Of a DNA stretch of 40,354 bases, positions 33,206 to 40,354 are shown piece by piece. The notes beneath the pieces were generated by a model. The model saw nothing but the letters and a program-made list of their open reading frames with translations. It was not told where the DNA came from and ran no database searches. The stretch is taken from the NCBI RefSeq assembly GCF_009720825.1, contig NZ_WNKY01000052.1, positions 1-40,354 of the forward strand, read 5' to 3'. Made by a program: the position numbers and the translations under genes. Each line of letters begins with the position of its first letter. Within the stretch, counting starts at the first letter, position 1. The DNA comes from Duganella radicis. Lineage in GTDB: Bacteria > Pseudomonadota > Gammaproteobacteria > Burkholderiales > Burkholderiaceae_D.

Positions 33206-33823
33206 ATGGTAAATCCCAATCGCAGCGGTGGCGGCGTCGGCTTCAGCTCGGCCGAATTCGAAGACGAATACGAGCGCCCCTCCAAGTCCGAAATGAAGCG
33301 CCAGTCGGACGCCTTGCAGAAAATGGGCCAGACCTTGGTGGAAGCCCCGCGCGACCGCGTGAAAAAAGTGCCGATGCCGGAAGACGTGCTGGACGCCATC
33401 CTCGAATGCCAGGGCATCACCAACCACGAGGGCCGCCGCCGCCAGATGCAATTCATCGGCAAGAAGATGCGCACGCTGGACGCCGAAGAAGTGACGGTGA
33501 TCCAGAAAGCCATTGACAGCTGGAAAGGCGCCTCCAAGGCCGAAACCGCCGCCATGCACGCGCTGGAACGCCGCCGCGAAAAACTGCTGGCCGACGACAA
33601 CGCCCTGACCGCCCTGCTGAGCGAAGCGCCGCACCTCGACGTCCAGCACCTGCGCACCCTGATCCGCAACGCCCGCAAGGAACAGGCCGAGAACAAGCCG
33701 CCGAAAGCCTACCGCGAAATCTTCCAGATCCTCAAGCAGCTGGAAGCCGACAAGAAAAAGGCCGCCAAGGCCGGCGATGACGCCGCCGACGACGACGCCG
33801 ACAGCGAAGCCAATGACGAGTAA
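33206..33823 (+). CDS. darP: DarP/YjgA ribosome-associated protein
   Basis: A 205-residue member of the YjgA (DUF615) family, which associates with late 50S precursors and assists ribosome assembly. The conserved middle includes MKRQSDALQKMGQ, DAILECQGITNHEGRRRQMQFIGKKMR (in part) and LHALERRREKLL-like helices; the tail is a low-complexity acidic stretch. ATG at 33206 is chosen (MVNPNRSGG); a GTG five codons earlier is possible. It diverges from pmbA and its end overlaps mog by 11 bases. Confidence 0.93.
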   Translation: MVNPNRSGGGVGFSSAEFEDEYERPSKSEMKRQSDALQKMGQTLVEAPRDRVKKVPMPEDVLDAILECQGITNHEGRRRQMQFIGKKMRTLDAEEVTVIQKAIDSWKGASKAETAAMHALERRREKLLADDNALTALLSEAPHLDVQHLRTLIRNARKEQAENKPPKAYREIFQILKQLEADKKKAAKAGDDAADDDADSEANDE

Positions 33824-34448
33824 CGCCGCGCCCGCCGCCGCCGCCGAGGAGCCGCTGCTGATCGGCCTGGTCTCCGTGTCCGACCGCGCCAGCGGCGGTG
33901 TCTACGCCGACCAGGGTATCCCGGCGCTGGAAGCCTGGCTGGCCTCGGCCCTGACCACGCCCTTCTGCGTCGAAACCCGCCTGATCGCCGACGAACGCCC
34001 GCAAATCGAAGCCACCCTCACCGAGCTGGCCGACGTCGCCCGCTGCCACCTGATCCTGACCACCGGCGGCACCGGCCCGGCCCGGCGCGACGTCACGCCG
34101 GAAGCGACGCTGGCCGTCGGCACCAAAGAGATGCCCGGCTTCGGCGAGCAAATGCGCCAGATCAGCCTGCACTTCGTGCCGACCGCCATCCTGTCGCGCC
34201 AGACCGCCGTGATCCGCGAAAGCGCCGGCCACGCCGCCCTGATCCTCAACCTGCCCGGCCAGCCCAAAGCCATCGCCGAAACCCTGGGCGGCCTGAAGGA
34301 CGCCGACGGCGCCACGCTGGTGGGCGGCATCTTCGCCGCCATCCCCTACTGCATCGACCTGATCGGCGGCCCCTACATGGAAACCGACCCGGCCGTGTGC
34401 AAGGCCTTCCGCCCCAAATCCGCCCTCCGTCCCCAAGGAAACGCATGA
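33813..34448 (+). CDS. mog: Mog: molybdopterin adenylyltransferase
   Basis: A 211-residue MoaB/Mog-family enzyme that adenylylates molybdopterin before molybdenum insertion. The signatures IGLVSVSDRASGGVY, TTGGTGPARRDVTPEAT and LNLPGQPKAI are clear. ATG at 33813 lies inside the end of darP (11-base overlap), and its stop overlaps the start of the carboxylesterase (ATGA), so three genes form one coupled operon. Length is typical for proteobacterial Mog. Confidence 0.95.
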   Translation: MTSNAAPAAAAEEPLLIGLVSVSDRASGGVYADQGIPALEAWLASALTTPFCVETRLIADERPQIEATLTELADVARCHLILTTGGTGPARRDVTPEATLAVGTKEMPGFGEQMRQISLHFVPTAILSRQTAVIRESAGHAALILNLPGQPKAIAETLGGLKDADGATLVGGIFAAIPYCIDLIGGPYMETDPAVCKAFRPKSALRPQGNA

Positions 34449-35113
34449 CCACCTTGCTGCAAACCATCGAAAAAGAAACCGGTCCCAACCCCACCGTGGC
34501 CGTGATCTGGATGCACGGCCTGGGTGCCGACGCCAACGACTTCGTGCCCATGATCCCCGAGCTGGACCTGGCCGGCCTGCCGCCGATCCGCTTCATCTTC
34601 CCCAACGCCGATACCATGCCGGTCACCGTCAACGGCGGCTACGTCATGCGCTCCTGGTACGACATCGTCGCCACCGACCTCGGCCGTCAGGAGGACGAGG
34701 CCGGCCTGCGCGCCTCGCAAGCCAAGGTGGAAGCCCTGATCGCCCGCGAGAACGCGCGCGGCATCCCCAACCAGCGCATCATCCTGGCCGGCTTCTCGCA
34801 AGGCTGCGCCATGACCCTGCAAACCGGCCTGCGCCAGACCGAGCCGCTGGCCGGCCTGATGTGCCTGTCCGGCTACGTGCCGATCGCCGCCAAGGCCGCC
34901 ACCGAGCACACGCCGGCAAGCAAACAGACCCCGATCTTCCAGGTGCACGGCCGCATGGACCCGGTGATCCCGCTGGCCCGCGCCACCGCCTCGCGCGACC
35001 TGCTGGTGCAGTGGGGCTACCAGGTCGAATGGCACGACTACCCGATGCAGCACTCGGTCTGCCAGGAAGAAGTCCAGGACATCAGCGCCTGGCTCAAGCG
35101 GGTGTTGCAATAG
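34445..35113 (+). CDS. Carboxylesterase/phospholipase-type alpha/beta hydrolase
   Basis: A 222-residue cytoplasmic serine hydrolase of the phospholipase/carboxylesterase (acyl-protein-thioesterase-like) family. The oxyanion segment is WMHGLGADANDF, and the triad is Ser118 (GFSQG), Asp172 (GRMDPVIP) and His203 (MQHSV). Relatives hydrolyse short aliphatic and aromatic esters. The start at 34445 has an AAGGAAA site and overlaps the mog stop by four bases. There is no signal peptide. Confidence 0.95.
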   Translation: MTTLLQTIEKETGPNPTVAVIWMHGLGADANDFVPMIPELDLAGLPPIRFIFPNADTMPVTVNGGYVMRSWYDIVATDLGRQEDEAGLRASQAKVEALIARENARGIPNQRIILAGFSQGCAMTLQTGLRQTEPLAGLMCLSGYVPIAAKAATEHTPASKQTPIFQVHGRMDPVIPLARATASRDLLVQWGYQVEWHDYPMQHSVCQEEVQDISAWLKRVLQ

Positions 35114-35251
35114 CATATTCTTAATAAAGTAAGCTATTCCGTTAGAGTGCGCCATCCTCGACCAGTGCAATGTAATATTGATAACGCCGCCAGACTGCTG
35201 GGTGCGGCTTGTTGATGTTTATCCTGTACCACTTGAGAGAGGATCTACGCT

Positions 35252-35743
35252 ATGAAACTGCAACAACTCCTGGGCAAGACCGCGGCCGCAGCATTGCTTC
35301 TGTGGGCCGGCGTCGCCAACGCCGCCCTCTACAACTTCTCCCTGAGCGGCGACTACAGCGCCAGCTGGCAGCTCGACTCCAACCCCGTGCCTAACGCCAG
35401 CGGCGCCGGCTCGGGCTTCATCTTGTGGGACGTCAGCGGCCACTTCCCCGGCTCGGTGTTTGACGCGGTCGACCTGACCTTCTTCAACGGCGCCAACGGC
35501 GGCGGCCTGGAAATCAACGACTTCTACAGCCTCACTACCCTGATCTCGACCGAAGGCGGGCAGCTCTACACCGGCACCGAAAGCGCGCCGGTCTTCAAGC
35601 TCGGCAGCTTCGCCCTGAGCGAATACCAAGGCAGCGGCACCTACACCCTGACCGTCACCGCCGTTCCCGAGCCAGCCACCTACGGCATGCTGCTGGGCGG
35701 CCTGGCCCTGGTCGGCGTGGCCGCGCGCCGCCGCAAAGCCTAA
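35252..35743 (+). CDS. PEP-CTERM exosortase-sorted surface protein
   Basis: A 163-residue exported protein. It has an N-terminal signal peptide (MKLQQLLGKT...GVANA) and a C-terminal PEP-CTERM signal: VPEPATYGM, a hydrophobic helix LLGGLALVGVAA, then RRRKA. Such proteins are cut and anchored by an exosortase (EpsH/XrtA), usually in exopolysaccharide-producing Gram-negatives. The body is a small beta-rich domain with no known motif. A GAGAGGA site precedes the ATG. No sigma-54 box is found in the 138-base leader, and no exosortase is in the window. Its TAA overlaps the convergent hydrolase stop. Confidence 0.93.
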   Translation: MKLQQLLGKTAAAALLLWAGVANAALYNFSLSGDYSASWQLDSNPVPNASGAGSGFILWDVSGHFPGSVFDAVDLTFFNGANGGGLEINDFYSLTTLISTEGGQLYTGTESAPVFKLGSFALSEYQGSGTYTLTVTAVPEPATYGMLLGGLALVGVAARRRKA

Positions 35744-36741
35744 GACAGCGCCGCCACCAGCTGCTCCCAATCCGGCACCACACTGTCGCTATTGGACAGC
35801 TGGATCACCGACAGCGCTTGCCGCGGCAGGCGCAGTATCATGGTGTTGAACCCCCACAGGCAGCCGCCGTGGAACACCACATCCTGCCCCTGCCGCTGCA
35901 ACCACTCCAGCCCGAAACGATAGCTCGGCGCCACGCCATCGTTCAGCGGCGACGCTTGCAGCATCGCCCGCAGCACACTGTCCGGCCGCGCCCACTGCGC
36001 ATGCCAGGCGCGCTCCCATAACAGCAGCTCACGCAGGCTGGCATACATGCCGCCGTCGCCCACCGTGTTGGCATTGCCCAGATGCTGGCGGTAGCCGCCC
36101 GGCCGCGCCGCGTCGGCCTCGTAGCTGGCCACCCGCCCCGGCAGCACGTTCTCCCGGTCCTCGTCAAAGCCGCTGCGCGTCATCCCCAGCGGCAGCAGCA
36201 ACTGCGCCCGCGCATACGCCGCCAGCGACTGCCCGCTCAGCCGCCGCACCAGCGCCGCCAGCAAAATATAATTGCTGTTGCTGTAGCCATGCCGCTCGCC
36301 GGTGGCGAAGGCCACGCTGTCCATGCGCGCGATCACCGCCAGGATATCGTCATTGTTGAAATAGTCCGCCTCGCGCCGGCCCGGCTGGCAGCGCAGGAAC
36401 TGGAAATAGTCCGGGATGCCGCTGCTGTGATTCAGCAGCGAGCGCAAAGGAAAAGCCTGCCCGAATTCCGTCAGCTCCGGCAAATGCCGCACCACATCGT
36501 CATCCAGCCCGATGGCGCCGGCGCGCACCAGCAGCATCACCGCCGCCGCCGTGAACTGCTTGGACTCGGAAGCCAGGTAATACATCGAATCGGCCGACAG
36601 CGGCACGCCCAGCTCCAGCGACGCCAGGCCGTGATGCAGCTCGAACGCCAGTTCGCCATCGCGCAGCACCGCCGCGCTGAAGCCCGGCCCCTCGGCCGGC
36701 AGCGCCGCCCGCAAATCCTCGAAATATCTGTTCAAACGCAT
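35740..36741 (-). CDS. Serine hydrolase, beta-lactamase class C/S12 family
   Basis: A 333-residue penicillin-binding-protein-like hydrolase without a signal peptide. Catalytic motifs are SESK (Ser58, Lys61), YSN (Tyr153, in GYSNSN) and a C-terminal HGG. Flanking signatures RSLLNHSSGIPDYF and GDGGMYASLRELLLWERA are typical. Members include D-aminopeptidases, esterases and carboxypeptidases; it is unlikely to be a true beta-lactamase because it is not exported. It begins 2 bases after the stop of the carboxymuconolactone-decarboxylase-family gene, so they form one transcript. Confidence 0.9.
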   Translation of the reverse strand: MRLNRYFEDLRAALPAEGPGFSAAVLRDGELAFELHHGLASLELGVPLSADSMYYLASESKQFTAAAVMLLVRAGAIGLDDDVVRHLPELTEFGQAFPLRSLLNHSSGIPDYFQFLRCQPGRREADYFNNDDILAVIARMDSVAFATGERHGYSNSNYILLAALVRRLSGQSLAAYARAQLLLPLGMTRSGFDEDRENVLPGRVASYEADAARPGGYRQHLGNANTVGDGGMYASLRELLLWERAWHAQWARPDSVLRAMLQASPLNDGVAPSYRFGLEWLQRQGQDVVFHGGCLWGFNTMILRLPRQALSVIQLSNSDSVVPDWEQLVAALS

Positions 36742-36743
36742 CG

Positions 36744-37304
36744 TCACTCCGGTAGCGGCGCGGCTGCCGACGCCGGCGCCGCCGTCTGCGCCGCGTTCAT
36801 CACCATCGCCAGAAATGTGTAATAGCCATTGATACCCATCAGATCCACCACGCCATGCTCGCCAAACGCCGCCAGCGCCGCCGCGTAGGTGGCGTCGTCC
36901 ACCCGCTGCCGCTGATGCAGCTGCACGCAGAATTCGTACACCAGCGCCTCGTCGCCCAGCAACGCTTCCGCCGCCGGCCGCCGGCGCGCCGCGATCGCCG
37001 CGATCGCCTCCTCCGCAACGCCGTAATCGCGCGCGATCGGCGCGTGGATGGCCCACTCCACCTGCTGATTCCACTGGCGCGCCGTCACCAGTATCGCCAG
37101 CTCGGTCAGGCGCGTGCCGATCGCCGAACGATAGCGCAGATACTCGCCCATGCGCTGCGCCGCCGCCATCAGCTCCGGCGAGCGTATCAAGGGCACGAAC
37201 GGCCCATACAGCGCCCCGCGCGGCCCATCGATCACCGCCTGCGCCGCCACCTGCTGCGCCGCGCTCATGTCGGCAAACGCGATCGGTCCCAAACGGTCTT
37301 CCAT
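36744..37304 (-). CDS. Carboxymuconolactone decarboxylase (AhpD-like) family protein
   Basis: A 186-residue protein with the family core AILVTARQWNQQVEWAIHAP and a C-terminal helix GINGYYTFLAMVMN. It lacks the CxxC of peroxide-reducing AhpD, so it is not expected to act as a thiol peroxidase. Related plain CMD proteins decarboxylate muconolactones or have unknown roles. A GGGAGG site precedes ATG at 37304. It shares a 105-base divergent region with the aminotransferase gene. Confidence 0.88.
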   Translation of the reverse strand: MEDRLGPIAFADMSAAQQVAAQAVIDGPRGALYGPFVPLIRSPELMAAAQRMGEYLRYRSAIGTRLTELAILVTARQWNQQVEWAIHAPIARDYGVAEEAIAAIAARRRPAAEALLGDEALVYEFCVQLHQRQRVDDATYAAALAAFGEHGVVDLMGINGYYTFLAMVMNAAQTAAPASAAAPLPE

Positions 37305-37409
37305 GCTGCCTCCCTCAAAAATATTCGGCCATGTTCCGGCATAAATCAAAAGCGTGCAAGCCGCCCGGGGCTATCGTAGGCAGTCTGCCCTCACATGAAA
37401 GGACGCGCC

Positions 37410-38756
37410 ATGAGCCACATCATCCACCGCAACCTGCATCGCCCGCCGCCGGTCGCCGTGCGCGCCGCCGGCCTCACCGTCACCGACAGCGCCGGCCGCG
37501 AATATCTCGATGCCAGCGGCGGCGCCGCCGTCTCCTCGCTGGGACACGCCCATCCCGACGTGCTGGCCGCCATGCACGCCCAGATCGACCGCAACACCTA
37601 CGCCCACACCGCCTTCTTCACCTGCGCGGCGGCCGAGGAGCTGGCCGCGCGCCTGGCCGCCGACGCCCCCGGCGACCTCGATCACGTCTACCTCGTCTCC
37701 GGCGGCTCGGAAGCCATGGAGACCGCGCTCAAACTGGCGCGCCAGCACTGGCTGGAAGCCGGCCAGCCGCAGCGCACCACCTTCATCGCCCGCCGCCAGA
37801 GCTACCACGGCAACACCCTGGGCGCGCTGGCCGTCGGCGGGAACGAATGGCGGCGCGCGCCGTTCGCACCGCTGCTGATCGACGTGCCGCGCGTCGCGCC
37901 CTGCTACGAATACCGCGAGCGCGCCGACGGTCAGTCCACCGAGGACTACACCGCCGCCCTGCTGCAAGAACTGGAACAGGCCATCCTCGCCGCCGGTCCG
38001 GAAAATGTCATCGGCTTCGTCGCCGAAACCGTGGTCGGCGCCACCGCCGGCGCCGTGCCGCCCACGCCCGGCTACTTCCGCGGCGTGCGCCGCTTGTGCG
38101 ACCAATACGGCCTGCTGCTGATCCTCGATGAAGTCATGTGCGGCATGGGCCGCTGCGGCACCCTGTACGCGTTCGAACAGGAAGGCGTGTTGCCCGACCT
38201 GGTGGTGCTGGGGAAGGGGCTGGGCGCCGGCTACCAGCCGATCGGCGCGGTGCTGGCGCGCGAGCACATCGTGCGGCGCCTGCGCGAGGGCAGCGGCGCC
38301 TTCCAGCACGGCCACACCTACATGGGCCACCCGGTGGCCGCCGCCGCCGCGCTGGCGGTGCAGAAGGTGATCCAGCGCGACAACCTGCTGGGCGCCGTCA
38401 CCGTGCGCGGCGCGGCCCTGCGCCGCCTGCTGCGCGACGCCTTCGGCCAGCATCCGCACGTGGGCGACATCCGTGGCCGCGGCCTGCTGATCGGCCTCGA
38501 ACTGGTGGCGGACCGCGACAGCAAGGCGCCGTTCGATCCGGCCCTGCGCCTGCATGCCCGCATCAAGGAGGCCGCCATGGCGCGCGGCCTGATGGTCTAC
38601 CCCATGGGCGGCACCATCGACGGCAAGCGCGGCGACCACATTTTGCTGGCGCCGCCCTTCATCGCCAGCGAGGCCGAACTGGCGGAAATCACCAGCCGCC
38701 TGACCGACGCGATGACCGACGCCGTGCCGCGCGCGCTGGCGGGCGCGCTTACTTAG
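37410..38756 (+). CDS. Class III (omega) aminotransferase, PLP-dependent
   Basis: A 448-residue PLP enzyme of the aspartate-aminotransferase-family class III group. The PLP Lys is Lys269 in VVLGKGLGAGYQP, preceded by the LLILDEVMCGMGR strand that carries the PLP-binding Asp; SGGSEAMETALKLAR binds the phosphate. Members transfer amino groups between omega-amino acids or amines and keto acids; the substrate is unknown. ATG at 37410 is chosen over 37395 because AAAGGA lies at the right distance. Its end overlaps the convergent FAH gene by 8 bases. Confidence 0.93.
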   Translation: MSHIIHRNLHRPPPVAVRAAGLTVTDSAGREYLDASGGAAVSSLGHAHPDVLAAMHAQIDRNTYAHTAFFTCAAAEELAARLAADAPGDLDHVYLVSGGSEAMETALKLARQHWLEAGQPQRTTFIARRQSYHGNTLGALAVGGNEWRRAPFAPLLIDVPRVAPCYEYRERADGQSTEDYTAALLQELEQAILAAGPENVIGFVAETVVGATAGAVPPTPGYFRGVRRLCDQYGLLLILDEVMCGMGRCGTLYAFEQEGVLPDLVVLGKGLGAGYQPIGAVLAREHIVRRLREGSGAFQHGHTYMGHPVAAAAALAVQKVIQRDNLLGAVTVRGAALRRLLRDAFGQHPHVGDIRGRGLLIGLELVADRDSKAPFDPALRLHARIKEAAMARGLMVYPMGGTIDGKRGDHILLAPPFIASEAELAEITSRLTDAMTDAVPRALAGALT

Positions 38757-39603
38757 CCGCCTTCCAGGCGATGACCTCGGCCTGCTGCTCGCCCAGGCCC
38801 GCGATCCCCAGCCGCAGCGTATCGCCCTTCTTCAGGAAGCGCTGCGGCTTGCGGCCCATGCCCACGCCCGGCGGCGTGCCGGTGGCGATCACGTCGCCCG
38901 GCTCCAGCGTCATGAACTTCGACAGATAGCTGACAATCTGCGCCACCGTGAAAATCATGGTCGAGGTATTCCCGGTCTGCATGCGCTTGCCGTTCAGCTC
39001 CAGGTACAAATCCAGATCCTGCACATCGTAGATATCCTCCGGCGTCACCAGCCACGGGCCGACCGGGCCGAAGGTGTCGCAGCCCTTGCCCTTGTCCCAG
39101 GTGCCGCCGCGCTCCAGCTGATACTCGCGCTCCGAGACATCGTTGACCACCGTGTAGCCGGCGATGAACTTGTGCGCGTCGGCCTCGCTCACATACTGCG
39201 CGCGCGCGCCGATCACAATGCCCAGCTCCACTTCCCAGTCGGTCTTCTTCGAGCCTTGCGGCAGCATGACCGGATCGTCCGGCCCATTCAGCGCGCTGAT
39301 CGCCTTCATGAACACAATCGGCTCCTTGGGCGCCGGCAGGCCCGATTCCGCCGCGTGGTCGGCGTAATTCAGGCCGATGCAAATGAACTTGCCCACCTTC
39401 GCCAGCGGCACGCCGAAGCGCGGATTGCCGCGCACTCGCGGCAGCGAAGTGTGCGCGATCTTCTCCAGCTTGCGCAGCGATTTCGGCGCCAGCGCCGCCG
39501 CATCGATGTCAGCGATCACGCCGGACAAATCGCGCAGCTTGCCCTCATCATCGATCAAGCCCGGTTTCTCTTTGCCTGGACGGCCGTAACGTACGAGTCG
39601 CAT
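38749..39603 (-). CDS. Fumarylacetoacetate hydrolase-family protein
   Basis: A 284-residue single-domain FAH enzyme. It contains FICIGLNYADHAAESG, the metal-ligand stretch DWEVELGIVIG, NDVSEREYQ and the C-terminal GDVIATGTPPGVGMG. Close types are annotated as ureidoglycolate lyase, 2-keto-3-deoxy-L-fuconate hydrolase or oxaloacetate decarboxylase; sequence alone does not decide. A GAGGAT site precedes the ATG. It is followed leftwards, in convergent orientation, by the aminotransferase. Confidence 0.92.
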   Translation of the reverse strand: MRLVRYGRPGKEKPGLIDDEGKLRDLSGVIADIDAAALAPKSLRKLEKIAHTSLPRVRGNPRFGVPLAKVGKFICIGLNYADHAAESGLPAPKEPIVFMKAISALNGPDDPVMLPQGSKKTDWEVELGIVIGARAQYVSEADAHKFIAGYTVVNDVSEREYQLERGGTWDKGKGCDTFGPVGPWLVTPEDIYDVQDLDLYLELNGKRMQTGNTSTMIFTVAQIVSYLSKFMTLEPGDVIATGTPPGVGMGRKPQRFLKKGDTLRLGIAGLGEQQAEVIAWKAAK

Positions 39604-39634
39604 CTCTATCCTCAGTTAAAAAGTCTGCGACATT

Positions 39635-40354
39635 TTAACCGTAGCGCTCCTGCCGCAGCCATTTGTTGGCGATGATCTTGGTGCCGCGCACCACCGGCGC
39701 GCCGCCGTGCAGCGTCTGCGGGTCCGGCTGGTGATTGTCATCGGTGTTCAGGAACCACAGCGCGCTGCCCTTCTTCGGGAACACCTCCAGTCCCAGGCCC
39801 GGGAACACCGTGCCGCCGCCCTGCTCCACATCGCACAGGTACAGCACGAAGGTCGCCAGCCGCTGGCCGCCGCGCGCCAGGTGCGAGCGATGGCCGGCGC
39901 TGTCCGGATCGAGCCAGTCGTAATGCGGCCGGTACTCCTGCGTCACGCCATACTTCTGCAACTGGAACGGCTCGCTGCACTCGGGCGACCAGTGCGCCAG
40001 CGCCGCCAGCCGCCGGTCGACCCGCTCCACCACCTCGGTCTCGCCGCGCTGGATGAAAGCCATCTCGCTGGTGCGGCCCTCGTGCACCACGCTGGCGCCG
40101 TCGGCTTCCGCCGTCACCGTGGAACGGGTGTAGCGCGCGCCGCAATGGGCGACGATGGCGTCGCACTCCGCGTCGCTGAGCACATTCCCCAGCAGGATCA
40201 CCTGCGGCTTCTTCAGCACGAACAGCACATCGACCTCGCGGTCCGGCGCGGCGATGCGGTTGCTGGAGACATCGATATACGGCATCGCGCGCGGCGCCGA
40301 GAACGCGCTGGCGGCCTCCGGCGCCGGCGCCGGACCGGCCGCGCCGGCCGGTCC
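39635..40354 (-). CDS. 2-oxoglutarate/Fe(II) dioxygenase, prolyl-4-hydroxylase type, 5' end cut
   Basis: A P4Hc-type oxygenase. The iron ligands are in YRPHYDWLDP (HxD) and TLHGGAPV, and the 2-oxoglutarate-binding Lys is in GTKIIANKW; the core begins near LLGNVLSDAECDAI. The ATG at 40285 has no ribosome-binding site, and the frame stays open to the window edge with an Ala/Pro-rich stretch, so the true start probably lies outside. Relatives hydroxylate prolines in proteins or free substrates. Only the N-terminal end is missing; the catalytic domain is complete. Confidence 0.9.
   Translation of the reverse strand, partial: GPAGAAGPAPAPEAASAFSAPRAMPYIDVSSNRIAAPDREVDVLFVLKKPQVILLGNVLSDAECDAIVAHCGARYTRSTVTAEADGASVVHEGRTSEMAFIQRGETEVVERVDRRLAALAHWSPECSEPFQLQKYGVTQEYRPHYDWLDPDSAGHRSHLARGGQRLATFVLYLCDVEQGGGTVFPGLGLEVFPKKGSALWFLNTDDNHQPDPQTLHGGAPVVRGTKIIANKWLRQERYG

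Noticed and set aside
35200..35251. Possible sigma-54 (-24/-12) promoter before the PEP-CTERM gene
   Set aside because: TGGGTGCGGCTTGTT resembles it, but the GG and GC dinucleotides are not 10 bases apart.
37379..37389. GGCAGTCTGCC palindrome upstream of the aminotransferase
   Set aside because: Arms of only five bases in GC-rich DNA are expected by chance, and no promoter geometry supports it.
40286..40354. GC-rich Ala/Pro repeats at the right edge as a separate repeat element
   Set aside because: They read in frame as an Ala/Pro-rich N-terminal segment of the dioxygenase, which is a simpler explanation.

Overview
The window looks like the chromosome of a GC-rich betaproteobacterium of the Oxalobacteraceae type (Massilia, Duganella, Rugamonas or a relative). 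The basis is the high GC, a complete-looking aerobic phenylacetate (paa) operon with a divergent paaX, a PEP-CTERM protein, the pmbA / yjgA(darP)-mog neighbourhood, and several secreted peptidases. The genus is an inference from gene content and style, not from a search. I see no rRNA, tRNA, CRISPR array, insertion sequence or phage gene.

Layout. (1) 1-7018: a possible acquisition locus for cyanophycin or a related aspartyl peptide. A secreted cyanophycinase-family peptidase and a TonB-dependent receptor run leftwards, followed by the first 37 codons of another exported protein cut by the window edge. Divergently, an M14 aspartoacylase/desuccinylase-like enzyme is translationally coupled to a YfcC-type transporter. 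(2) 7019-7707: a lower-GC patch with one small uncharacterised gene, short direct repeats, a perfect palindrome and the argH promoter. (3) 7708-16830: argH, an M4 (thermolysin-type) secreted protease, a PHP-domain lipoprotein, an M24 peptidase, a HExxH lipoprotein that may belong to the Svx/AvrXca type, and a small VOC-fold protein. (4) 16832-29085: the paa catabolic cluster. It reads leftwards as paaA-B-C-D-E-G-H-I-K-Y-Z plus a small membrane-protein gene coupled to paaZ. The repressor gene paaX diverges from paaA across a 148-base control region. paaF and paaJ are not in the window. (5) 29086-35113: an M14 cytosolic-type carboxypeptidase, an alpha/beta-hydrolase lipoprotein, pmbA, and an overlapping darP-mog-carboxylesterase operon. 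(6) 35252-40354: a PEP-CTERM protein, an S12 serine hydrolase paired with a carboxymuconolactone-decarboxylase-family protein, a class III aminotransferase, a fumarylacetoacetase-family protein, and a 2-oxoglutarate/Fe(II) dioxygenase running off the right edge.

How the genes work together. The paa proteins activate phenylacetate to its CoA thioester (PaaK), epoxidise the ring (PaaABCDE), isomerise to an oxepin (PaaG), open and oxidise the ring (PaaZ), carry out part of the following beta-oxidation (PaaH), and remove stalled thioesters (PaaI, PaaY). The left cluster can be read as outer-membrane uptake, extracellular depolymerisation, intracellular hydrolysis and inner-membrane transport of one nutrient; that joint role is my inference. 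Packing is tight throughout: many same-strand genes overlap by 4-11 bases, and most convergent neighbours end within one base of each other or overlap at their stop codons.
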